A stretch of DNA of 64,000 bases, from assembly GCF_000015865.1 (NCBI RefSeq), contig NC_009012.1, positions 186,001 to 250,000 on the forward strand. The letters run 5' to 3'. Positions 53,756-61,465 of the stretch are shown piece by piece. The first letter of the stretch is position 1; each line of letters begins with the position of its first letter. The translations under genes and the position numbers were made by a program. The notes beneath the pieces were generated by a model. That model had not been told where the DNA came from, made no database searches, and saw nothing but the letters and a program-made list of their open reading frames with translations. Origin of the DNA: Acetivibrio thermocellus ATCC 27405. Lineage in GTDB: Bacteria; Bacillota; Clostridia; Acetivibrionales; Acetivibrionaceae.

Positions 53756-54847
53756 ATGTTGAAAGAAGGTCAAATAAGGATACCGTCGGGTTGCGCCATA
53801 TCGGGTATATTTTCAAAGTCCGGAAAAAGGATAAGCGGAGAGGCAATCATCAAATCCATTGCAACAATGCGTGATCGCTCAAACGGCTTGGGCGGAGGAT
53901 TTGCAGGTTATGGAATCTATCCTGAATACAAAGATTTCTATGCTTTCCATATATTTTATGACGGTGATGTGGCTAAAGAAGAGTGTGAAAAGTTTTTGGA
54001 ACGTCATTTCGATATCATAAATCTTTCCAAAATACCAACGAAAAAGACCAAGGGAATAACAGATGCTCCATTGATTTGGAGATATTTTGTCACTCCTTTA
54101 CCGACAAAACTCGATGAAAGCCAGCTTGACGAAAGAGAGTATACAGCAAGATGTGTAATGAAGATAAACAAAAAGATAGACGGAGCGTATGTGTTTTCCA
54201 GCGGCAAAAACATGGGCGTATTCAAGGCGGTAGGTTTTCCGGAGGATGTCGGAGAGTTTTACAAGCTTTATGATTACGCAGGTTATTGCTGGACCGCTCA
54301 CGGAAGATATCCAACCAACACTCCCGGATGGTGGGGCGGTGCCCATCCTTTTGCACTTTTGGATTATTCGGTGGTTCACAACGGTGAAATATCTTCTTAT
54401 GATGCCAACAGAAGAACTATTGAAATGTATGGTTACAAGTGCACGTTGCTGACAGATACGGAAGTAATTACTTATATTATCGACTATTTAAACCGCAAAG
54501 TAGGTTTAACTCTTGAAGAGATAGCAGGAGTTGTTGCAGCACCTTTCTGGCAGGTTATTGACAACATGCCCGAAGAACAAAAGGAAAAATACACTTATCT
54601 TAGAAACGTTTTTTCATCAATGCTGATAACGGGGCCTTTTTCCATCCTGGCGGGTTTTGAGGGAGGAATTATGGCTCTTAATGACAGGTTGAAGCTTCGC
54701 TCCATGGTTGTCGGAGAAAAAGACGACATGTTTTATGCGGCCAGCGAAGAATGTGCAATTCGCGTTTTGGAAGAAAATTTGGACAGGGTATGGGCTCCGA
54801 AAGGCGGAGAACCGGTTATCGCTACATTGAATAGAGGTGTTTTATAA
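53756..54847 (+). CDS. Glutamate synthase, glutamine amidotransferase subunit (GltB domain 1)
   Basis: Class II (Ntn) amidotransferase of 363 residues that would release ammonia from glutamine for the FMN subunit. The presumed nucleophile is the Cys in IPSGCAISGIFSKSGKRISG at residue 13, so the short leader before it must be processed. Other features are GYCWTAHGRYPTNTPGWWGG, ALLDYSVVHNGEISSYDANR and ITGPFSILAGFEGG. It corresponds to the N-terminal domain of the large bacterial GltB, here a separate gene as in archaea and many anaerobes. ATG 53756 follows AGAGGTGG. It overlaps the next start by one base (TAATG). Confidence 0.92.
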   Translation: MLKEGQIRIPSGCAISGIFSKSGKRISGEAIIKSIATMRDRSNGLGGGFAGYGIYPEYKDFYAFHIFYDGDVAKEECEKFLERHFDIINLSKIPTKKTKGITDAPLIWRYFVTPLPTKLDESQLDEREYTARCVMKINKKIDGAYVFSSGKNMGVFKAVGFPEDVGEFYKLYDYAGYCWTAHGRYPTNTPGWWGGAHPFALLDYSVVHNGEISSYDANRRTIEMYGYKCTLLTDTEVITYIIDYLNRKVGLTLEEIAGVVAAPFWQVIDNMPEEQKEKYTYLRNVFSSMLITGPFSILAGFEGGIMALNDRLKLRSMVVGEKDDMFYAASEECAIRVLEENLDRVWAPKGGEPVIATLNRGVL

Positions 54848-56352
54848 TGGGAATCAATTTTTTGTATCCGGAATATGAAGTTGTAAGAAATATGGACAGA
54901 TGCATTAACTGCAGGGTTTGCGAAAGACAGTGCGCCAATGAGGTTCACAGCTACGACCAGGAGAAAAAAATAATGTGCAGTGATGATTCCAAATGCGTCA
55001 ACTGCCATAGATGTGTGGCTCTTTGTCCTACAAGGGCTCTCAAGATAGTAAAAACGGATCATACGTTTAAAGAAAATGCTAACTGGAGAGGTTCAATAAT
55101 TAATGAAATATACAAGCAGGCTGAAAGCGGCGCTGTACTTTTGTCCAGCATGGGAAATCCCAATGAGTATCCTGTGTATTTTGACAAAATTCTGTTAAAT
55201 GCCTCCCAGGTTACAAATCCTTCTATCGACCCGTTGAGAGAGCCTATGGAAACAAAAGTGTTTTTGGGCAGCAAACCGAGGAGTATACAAAGAGATGAAA
55301 ACGGAAAGCTTGTTAACAATTTGTCCTGCGGTATTGAACTTTCCGTACCCATTATGTTCTCGGCCATGAGTTATGGCTCCATCAGCTACAATGCCCATGA
55401 ATCTTTGGCAAGAGCGGCAAAAGAAGCGGGAATCCTGTACAACACGGGAGAAGGTGGACTTCACAGAGACTTATATCAATACGGTAGCAATACTATTGTA
55501 CAAGTGGCTTCAGGAAGATTTGGAGTGCATAAAGACTATCTTGAAGCGGGAGCTGCTATAGAAATAAAAATGGGTCAGGGTGCAAAGCCCGGAATAGGAG
55601 GACATCTTCCGGGAACAAAGATAGTAGGGGACATATCCAGAACCAGAATGGTTCCTGAAGGTTCGGACGCCATTTCTCCGGCCCCGCACCATGATATTTA
55701 TTCGATTGAGGACTTAAGGCAGCTGGTTTATTCGCTCAAGGAAGCAACAAATTACACAAAACCCGTTATAGTCAAAATAGCGGCCGTCCACAATGTGGCA
55801 GCCATTGCCAGCGGAATTGCAAGAAGCGGAGCGGACATTATCGCCATCGACGGATTCCGCGGAGGTACCGGAGCTGCTCCCACAAGAATCAGAGACAATG
55901 TGGGAATTCCTATTGAACTTGCTCTGGCAAGTGTTGACCAAAGACTTAGAGAAGAAGGTATAAGAGACAATGTATCCATTGTTGTGGGCGGAAGTATCAG
56001 AAACAGCAGTGATGTTGTAAAAGCAGTTGCATTGGGAGCCGACTGTGTTTATATCGGAACGGCTGCGTTGATTGCTTTAGGGTGCCATCTTTGCAGAAGC
56101 TGTCATACAGGAAAGTGCAACTGGGGTATTGCAACCCAGGAGCCTGAGTTGGTAAAGCGCCTTAACCCCGACATGGGCTATAAGAGACTGGTTAATCTTG
56201 TGAATGCCTGGAAGCATGAAATAAAAGAAATGATGGGCGGAATGGGAATTAATTCTATAGAAAGCCTTAGAGGAAACAGGCTGATGCTAAGAGGAGTAGG
56301 ACTTAATGAAAAAGAGCTTCAAATATTAGGAATTAAACATGCGGGGGAATAG
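54847..56352 (+). CDS. Glutamate synthase, FMN-binding domain with ferredoxin domain
   Basis: Catalytic synthase subunit of 501 residues, reducing 2-oxoglutarate plus ammonia to glutamate. An N-terminal 2x[4Fe-4S] domain has CINCRVCERQC and CVNCHRCVALCP. The alpha/beta barrel shows FSAMSYGSISYNAHESLARA, NTGEGGLHRDLYQYGSN, GQGAKPGIGGHLPG, IAIDGFRGGTGAAPTRIRDN and the [3Fe-4S] ligands in LGCHLCRSCHTGKCNWGIAT. This is the usual clostridial/archaeal form. Electrons could come from the ferredoxin-like and FAD subunits encoded next. Confidence 0.94.
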   Translation: MGINFLYPEYEVVRNMDRCINCRVCERQCANEVHSYDQEKKIMCSDDSKCVNCHRCVALCPTRALKIVKTDHTFKENANWRGSIINEIYKQAESGAVLLSSMGNPNEYPVYFDKILLNASQVTNPSIDPLREPMETKVFLGSKPRSIQRDENGKLVNNLSCGIELSVPIMFSAMSYGSISYNAHESLARAAKEAGILYNTGEGGLHRDLYQYGSNTIVQVASGRFGVHKDYLEAGAAIEIKMGQGAKPGIGGHLPGTKIVGDISRTRMVPEGSDAISPAPHHDIYSIEDLRQLVYSLKEATNYTKPVIVKIAAVHNVAAIASGIARSGADIIAIDGFRGGTGAAPTRIRDNVGIPIELALASVDQRLREEGIRDNVSIVVGGSIRNSSDVVKAVALGADCVYIGTAALIALGCHLCRSCHTGKCNWGIATQEPELVKRLNPDMGYKRLVNLVNAWKHEIKEMMGGMGINSIESLRGNRLMLRGVGLNEKELQILGIKHAGE

Positions 56353-56365
56353 GAGGTGCTTTGGG

Positions 56366-56794
56366 TTGAAGAGGGTGTATGTAAACGAGAAATGGTGCCT
56401 GGCGTGTCATTTATGTGAATATTACTGTGCTTTTGCCAATTCCAATGAAAAGGACATGGTCAAAGCTTTAAAAGACATAGTAATAAATCCAAGAATCCGG
56501 GTGGAACAAAAGGATAATATAAGCTTTGCCGTGTCCTGCAGGCATTGTGAAGAGCCTTTGTGTGTGAAGGGCTGCATTACAGGGGCGCTTTCAGTTAAAG
56601 ACGGAGTGATATCCGTTGACCAAAACAAATGTGTCGGATGCTTTACCTGTATTTTATGCTGTCCTTACGGGGCAGTAAGCCCGGGTGAAAAATCAGTCAT
56701 TCAAAAATGCGAGCTGTGCACCAATAACATACATGGAACTCCCCAGTGCGTGAAAGGTTGTCCGAACAACGCCATTGTTTTTGAAGAGAGGTGA
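56366..56794 (+). CDS. Ferredoxin-like 4Fe-4S electron transfer subunit
   Basis: Predicted cytosolic iron-sulfur protein of 142 residues with multiple Cys clusters (CLACHLCEYYC, CRHCEEPLCVKGC, CVGCFTCILCCPYG, CELCTNN...CVKGCP), the pattern of HycB/DmsB-like electron transfer subunits with up to four [4Fe-4S] centres. It lies between the FMN subunit and the FAD subunit, so it probably carries electrons within the glutamate synthase complex. TTG 56366 lies 9 bases after AGGAGG; an upstream ATG in the preceding gene lacks a site. Confidence 0.85.
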   Translation: MKRVYVNEKWCLACHLCEYYCAFANSNEKDMVKALKDIVINPRIRVEQKDNISFAVSCRHCEEPLCVKGCITGALSVKDGVISVDQNKCVGCFTCILCCPYGAVSPGEKSVIQKCELCTNNIHGTPQCVKGCPNNAIVFEER

Positions 56795-56798
56795 AAAA

Positions 56799-58034
56799 AT
56801 GAAATATGTTATAATAGGAAATTCCATTGCCGCCGTGGGAGCTGTGGAAGGAATAAGAAAAATTGATACTGAAGGCGAAATAACGATAATTGGCAAAGAG
56901 CCTTACCATGTATATTCAAGACCTCTTATATCGTATTTGCTGTATGGCAAAACCGATGAGGAAAGAATGAAATACCGCGGTAGTAGCTTTTATGACACTA
57001 TGAACTGCAAGGTAATTTTGGGAAGGGAAGCCGTAAAGATAAATGATGCCAAAAAAGAAGTTGTACTCGATAACGGGGAAGTCATAAATTACGACAAATT
57101 GCTTGTGGCCACCGGTTCGCTTCCTTTTGTTCCACCTATGAAAGGTTTGGAAGGGGTTGAAAAACGATTTTCATTCTTGTCTTTGGATGATGCCAAAAAA
57201 CTTGAAAGCGCAATTTCTCCATCAAGCAAAGTTTTGATAATCGGGGCGGGGCTTATCGGATTAAAATGTGCCGAGGGTATTTCAAAGAAAGTGGAAAGCA
57301 TTACGGTAGTGGATTTGGCCGACAGAATTCTGTCAAGCATATTGGACAAAGACGGAGCCGAAATAGTCAAATCCCACATAGAAAAAGAAAATATAAAATT
57401 TGTTTTAAATGCAAAAGTTGAGGAATTTATAAATAGTAATGAGGCTTTACTCGATAGCGGAGAAAAAGTTGAATTTGATGTTTTGGTAGTTGCCGTTGGT
57501 GTCATACCTAATACAGGTTTGATAAAAGATATAAACGGCAAGGTAAATCGGGGTATTGTTGTGGATGAGTTCTGTCAGACTTCCATACCGGATATATATG
57601 CAGCAGGAGACTGCTGTGAGTCCTTTGATATAACTTCAGAGCAAAACAGGGTTCTTGCATTGCTGCCGAATGCTTATATGCAGGGAGAATGTGCGGGCAT
57701 CAACATGGCGGGGGGTAAAAAAGAATTCGGAAAGGCAATTCCCATGAATGCAATATCCTTCTTTGGCCTTCATATTATAACGGCGGGAAGTTACGTCGGG
57801 GAAGTTTTCAGCAAAATCAACGGGGACAATTATAAAAAATTGTTTGTAAAGGACGGACTTTTAAAAGGCTATATTATGATCGGAGATGTGGATAAGGCAG
57901 GAATTTATACAAGTTTGATAAGAGAAAAAACGCCCCTTTCCGAGATTGATTTTGAATTAATTTTCGAAAGACCCGGTTTGATGGCTTTTACAAGGAAAGA
58001 GCGCCAGAGAATGCTTGGAGGTGTTGTTAGATGA
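56799..58034 (+). CDS. NAD(P)H-dependent FAD oxidoreductase of the glutamate synthase cluster
   Basis: Flavoprotein of 411 residues of the pyridine nucleotide-disulfide oxidoreductase type, close to NADH:rubredoxin oxidoreductases. The FAD motif is MKYVIIGNSIAAVGAVEGIR, the NAD(P) motif VLIIGAGLIGLKCAEGISKK, and the second FAD motif PDIYAAGDCCES. It probably takes the place of the GltD-like reductase and feeds electrons to the FMN subunit through the ferredoxin-like protein. ATG 56799 follows GAGAGGTG. It overlaps the next gene by four bases (ATGA). Confidence 0.88.
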   Translation: MKYVIIGNSIAAVGAVEGIRKIDTEGEITIIGKEPYHVYSRPLISYLLYGKTDEERMKYRGSSFYDTMNCKVILGREAVKINDAKKEVVLDNGEVINYDKLLVATGSLPFVPPMKGLEGVEKRFSFLSLDDAKKLESAISPSSKVLIIGAGLIGLKCAEGISKKVESITVVDLADRILSSILDKDGAEIVKSHIEKENIKFVLNAKVEEFINSNEALLDSGEKVEFDVLVVAVGVIPNTGLIKDINGKVNRGIVVDEFCQTSIPDIYAAGDCCESFDITSEQNRVLALLPNAYMQGECAGINMAGGKKEFGKAIPMNAISFFGLHIITAGSYVGEVFSKINGDNYKKLFVKDGLLKGYIMIGDVDKAGIYTSLIREKTPLSEIDFELIFERPGLMAFTRKERQRMLGGVVR

Positions 58035-58753
58035 TTATTAATGCTCAAAACTTATATTATAAAGAATTAAATCAAAAAATAAGAGAAGCATCCGATAAAG
58101 ATATTGTCATAGAAAATTGTCTGGGACAAAGATATATTGGAGACGGACAGGGCAATAAAAACATTACGATATACGGCACACCGGGAAATGACCTTGGGGC
58201 GTATCTGGACGGATGCACTATAAGGGTAATGGGAAATGCCCAGGATGCCACGGGAGATACAATGAATGACGGAACAATTTATATTCACGGAAACAGTGGA
58301 GATGTCTGCGGATATGCAATGAGAGGCGGAAAAATATTTATAAGGGACAATGCGGGATACAGAACGGGTATTCATATGAAGCAATATAAAGAAAAAAAGC
58401 CCGTCATAGTCATCGGCGGCACTGCGGGAAGTTTTCTTGGAGAGTATCTTGCAGGCGGAATAATAATAGTATTGGGATTAAACAGCGAAGACACCGTTCC
58501 TGTGGGAGACTTTTGCGGAACAGGCATGCATGGTGGTAAAATATATTTAAGGTGCATCAGGCTTCCACAGGATTTGCCCAAACAGGTTATCGCAAGGGAA
58601 GCAAATGAGGAGGATATGGAGGAAATAAAGGGGTATATAGAGGAATTCTGCCGGGAGTTTGGCAAAGACAAAGAACAAATTTTAAACTCCAAATTCTTCT
58701 GTCTGGTTCCCAATACGAAAAACCCCTACAAGCAGCTGTACACGCATAATTAG
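58031..58753 (+). CDS. Glutamate synthase GXGXG domain protein (GltB domain 3)
   Basis: Protein of 240 residues forming the right-handed beta-helix that in large GltB links the other domains. Repeated G-x-x-G-x-x-x-G patterns occur throughout: TIYGTPGNDLGAYLDGCTIR, IYIHGNSGDVCGYAMRGGKI, IVIGGTAGSFLGEYLAGGII and GDFCGTGMHGGKIYLR. As a separate gene it completes the split GltB set in this operon. Translation is coupled to the upstream gene by the ATGA overlap. Confidence 0.9.
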   Translation: MIINAQNLYYKELNQKIREASDKDIVIENCLGQRYIGDGQGNKNITIYGTPGNDLGAYLDGCTIRVMGNAQDATGDTMNDGTIYIHGNSGDVCGYAMRGGKIFIRDNAGYRTGIHMKQYKEKKPVIVIGGTAGSFLGEYLAGGIIIVLGLNSEDTVPVGDFCGTGMHGGKIYLRCIRLPQDLPKQVIAREANEEDMEEIKGYIEEFCREFGKDKEQILNSKFFCLVPNTKNPYKQLYTHN

Positions 58754-58785
58754 CCGAGAATATGGCCAAAGGAGGTTTTTTGAGG

Positions 58786-60108
58786 ATGAGTTATAATATA
58801 AAAATAAAAGAGGTGCTGGAGTTTGTCGAAGAAAATGACGTGAAATTTATCCGACTCGCCTTTTGTGATATTCTGGGGATTCCAAAGAATATTTCCATCA
58901 TGCCCCAGGAACTTGAAAGAGCGTTTGAACAAGGTATATCCTTTGATGCGTCTTCAATTTTGGGATTTATGAATGTTGAAAAATCCGATTTGTTTTTACA
59001 TCCTGACCCATCGACTTTAAGCATTTTGCCCTGGAGACCCCAGCAGGGAAGGGTAATACGTTTTTTCTGCGACATAAAGCATCCGGATGGAAGTGCGTTT
59101 GAGGGAGATTCAAGAAATATTCTTAAAAAAGCGGTGGAACGGGCGGAAAAAATGGGGTATGCGTGCAGAATAGGTTCGGAGTGCGAATTTTATTTGTTTG
59201 AAACCGATGAAAAAGGAAGACCCACATATATTCCCCATGATGAGGGGGGATATTTGGATATGGCGCCCCTTGACAAAGGGGAGAACGTAAGAAGGGAGAT
59301 TTGCCTGTCGCTTGAACAAATGGGAATTCAGCCGGAAAGTTCCCATCATGAACAGGGGCCCGGGCAACATGAAATAGACTTTAAATACAGTGACGCTCTT
59401 ACAGCTGCAGATGATTTGATGACTTTCAAGACGGTGGTCAAGGCTGTTGCATCAAGAAACGGACTTTTTGCCTCCTTTATGCCGAAACCCATTTTGACTG
59501 AAAGCGGCAGCGGACTTCATATTAATATATCTCTTTCAAAGGACGGATTTAATATTTTCAAAGAGAGGAATTATGATTCTTCGGCCGCTAAAAGCTTTAT
59601 TGCCGGGGTTATTGATAAAATATTGGATATTACCGCATTTGCAAATCCGATAACGAATTCTTATGCCCGGCTTGGAAGTTTCAGGGCGCCGAAATACGTA
59701 TCCTGGTCTCATCAAAATCGTTCCCAGCTTATAAGAATCCCTGCTGAAACAGGGGAATACAGCAGAATGGAACTTCGTTCTCCGGATCCGGCCTGCAATC
59801 CTTACATTACTTTCGCTCTTATTTTGCATGCGGGACTTGACGGGATAGAGAGAAAATTGGAGCTTCCCGGGCCGATTAATCAGAATTTGTACAATGCCGG
59901 CGCTGATGAGTTGCAAAATATCAAAGCTCTTCCGCAGAATTTGAAAGAGGCTTTGGATGTTGCATCAAAAAGTAGTTTTGTAAGAAACATTTTAGGCGAG
60001 GAAATGTTAAGCAAGTATTTGGAGATAAAGCTAAAAGAGTGGAACATGTATTTTGAAAGTGAAGACAGGGAAAGCGTGGAAAAACAGATGTATTTTAAAA
60101 TTATTTAA
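58786..60108 (+). CDS. glnA: Glutamine synthetase type I
   Basis: GSI of 440 residues, the Bacillus/clostridial GSI-alpha size. Features include VKFIRLAFCDILGIPKNIS, MNVEKSDLFLHPDPSTLSIL, SECEFYLFE, SSHHEQGPGQHEIDFKYSDA with the metal-binding residues, ESGSGLHINISLS and NPITNSYARLGSFRAPKY. The last part is RMELRSPDPACNPYITFALI. The adenylylation Tyr of enteric GSI is not expected in this group. ATG 58786 lies 10 bases after AAAGGAGG; TTG 58780 is possible. It belongs to the glutamate synthase operon and precedes the ANTAR regulator. Confidence 0.95.
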   Translation: MSYNIKIKEVLEFVEENDVKFIRLAFCDILGIPKNISIMPQELERAFEQGISFDASSILGFMNVEKSDLFLHPDPSTLSILPWRPQQGRVIRFFCDIKHPDGSAFEGDSRNILKKAVERAEKMGYACRIGSECEFYLFETDEKGRPTYIPHDEGGYLDMAPLDKGENVRREICLSLEQMGIQPESSHHEQGPGQHEIDFKYSDALTAADDLMTFKTVVKAVASRNGLFASFMPKPILTESGSGLHINISLSKDGFNIFKERNYDSSAAKSFIAGVIDKILDITAFANPITNSYARLGSFRAPKYVSWSHQNRSQLIRIPAETGEYSRMELRSPDPACNPYITFALILHAGLDGIERKLELPGPINQNLYNAGADELQNIKALPQNLKEALDVASKSSFVRNILGEEMLSKYLEIKLKEWNMYFESEDRESVEKQMYFKII

Positions 60109-60135
60109 GATTTTCTAAGATAAGTCGGTGGTTTT

Positions 60136-60708
60136 ATGGACAGTATTTTGATTGTATCCAGTTCCTTAAAAGTAAGTTCTACCTTGGAGGAGCTGCTTAA
60201 GTTTAATTCTTCTTACAACGAAATCGTTATGGCTAGAAATGCCGGCGAAGCCAAAAGAATATTGCTTGACAGAGATTTTGACTTATGCATAATCAATACA
60301 CCGCTTACAGACGAGTTCGGAACCAATCTGGCTATAAATATTGCAAACAGGGAAACGTCACAGGTTATGCTGATTGTCAAAAGCGAACTGGAAGATGAAA
60401 TATCGGACAAAGTTGAAGATTACGGGATATTTGTCGTAGCAAAGCCCGTTAATCGTCAGCTTTTTTGGAGCGCTTTAAAACTCATCTCTGTCTCCCATAA
60501 TAGAATGAAAGGACTTAAAAAGCAAAATGAGCAGCTTCAGAAAAAGATAGAAGATATTAAGTTTGTCGACAGAGCAAAATGTGTTTTGATTGAGTATTTA
60601 AAAATGTCGGAAGCCGAGGCCCACAGATTTATAGAAAAACAGGCGATGGATTTGAGGGTTACCAAGAGAGAAATAGCGTCAAGAATCTTAAAAACCTATG
60701 AAAAATAA
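60136..60708 (+). CDS. ANTAR-domain antiterminator with degenerate receiver
   Basis: Regulator of 190 residues. Residues 1-125 have a receiver-like fold (DSILIVSSSLKVSSTLEELL, LCIINTPLTDEFG, VVAKPVNRQ). The phosphoacceptor position is Asn (CIIN) and the N-terminal acidic pair is absent, so ordinary phosphorylation is unlikely. A short coiled coil (MKGLKKQNEQLQKKIED) links to a C-terminal ANTAR domain (about 135-190; AKCVLIEYLKMSEAEAHRFI, then MDLRVTKREIASRIL). ANTAR proteins bind hexaloop RNA hairpins to prevent termination. It is the last gene of the glutamate synthase-glnA operon, whose leader carries a matching hairpin, as does the glnN leader. Confidence 0.88.
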   Translation: MDSILIVSSSLKVSSTLEELLKFNSSYNEIVMARNAGEAKRILLDRDFDLCIINTPLTDEFGTNLAINIANRETSQVMLIVKSELEDEISDKVEDYGIFVVAKPVNRQLFWSALKLISVSHNRMKGLKKQNEQLQKKIEDIKFVDRAKCVLIEYLKMSEAEAHRFIEKQAMDLRVTKREIASRILKTYEK

Positions 60709-60823
60709 ATTTGAAAAAATAAGTGAAATTTTTTTAAAATTATTAAAAAATAGATGAATAATAAATTGAAAAATGGTCAATAACTATTAATGACCTCACA
60801 ATACATTTAACCCCCTAATAGAT

Positions 60824-60846
60824 CCCTGGCGTAATGCCGGGGTTTT
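60824..60846 (+). terminator. Terminator of the glutamate synthase-glnA-ANTAR operon
   Basis: CCCTGGC pairs with GCCGGGG (one G-T pair) across GTAAT, followed by TTTT. Confidence 0.8.
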
Positions 60847-60986
60847 AATATGTTCTGAAAAATTTGTTATAAAACAATAAAATTTGATATAATATATATG
60901 TAATCCTCTTGTTAACATATTTAAAGTCTCCGTAATTCTTGGCAATTATGGAATCCCAATATTTGATAACAATGGGGGAAATGAAT

Positions 60987-61274
60987 ATGCCGAACAACCC
61001 GTATACGTATGTTTTTCTTCTGTTTGCAATAATAAATCTTGTCGGTTTTGTTATAACCGGAATTGACAAATACAAAGCGTCAAGAAGCCTGTGGAGGATA
61101 CATGAAAGGACATTTTTCTGGCTTGTTTTAATGGGCGGCGCACCGGGCGTATATTTAGGGTTGCTTGTTTTCAGGCACAAGACAAGGCGCATGAGTTTTA
61201 TGATAGGAATTCCTTTGATTTTTGCATTTCAAATTTTGGGAATCATTCTTCTTTATGTGTTGAGCGAGACATGA
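60987..61274 (+). CDS. DUF1294 family membrane protein
   Basis: Small membrane protein of 95 residues with about three transmembrane segments. The DUF1294 signature is present: NLVGFVITGIDKYKASRSLW, RIHERTFFWLVLMGGAPGVY and RHKTRRMSFMIGIPL. Function is unknown; Bacillus YsdA is a relative. ATG 60987 lies 8 bases after a GGGGGA site; several upstream in-frame starts lack one. It has no obvious functional link to its neighbours. Confidence 0.85.
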   Translation: MPNNPYTYVFLLFAIINLVGFVITGIDKYKASRSLWRIHERTFFWLVLMGGAPGVYLGLLVFRHKTRRMSFMIGIPLIFAFQILGIILLYVLSET

Positions 61275-61428
61275 ATTGAGTTTGTCCAACCCGATTTTGT
61301 TGTATTGCCGGTGTCTGTTCTTGATTTTTTGCAAACGTTCAGTTCTGTTTTTGGTAATTTGCAAATTGTCGGTTCAATGTGTTTCCTGCCGAATTTTTTA
61401 GGTGTTTTCATTAATCTTCCCTCGGTGG

Positions 61429-61434
61429 TATAAT
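61429..61434 (+). promoter_or_regulatory. Likely -10 element of the AddB-like gene
   Basis: TATAAT about 30 bases before the proposed start codon; a weak -35 (TTTTCA) lies 18 bases upstream. The leader would be short. Confidence 0.5.
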
Positions 61435-61465
61435 ATATGAAGTAAGAATTTTTGGAGGGATACCT

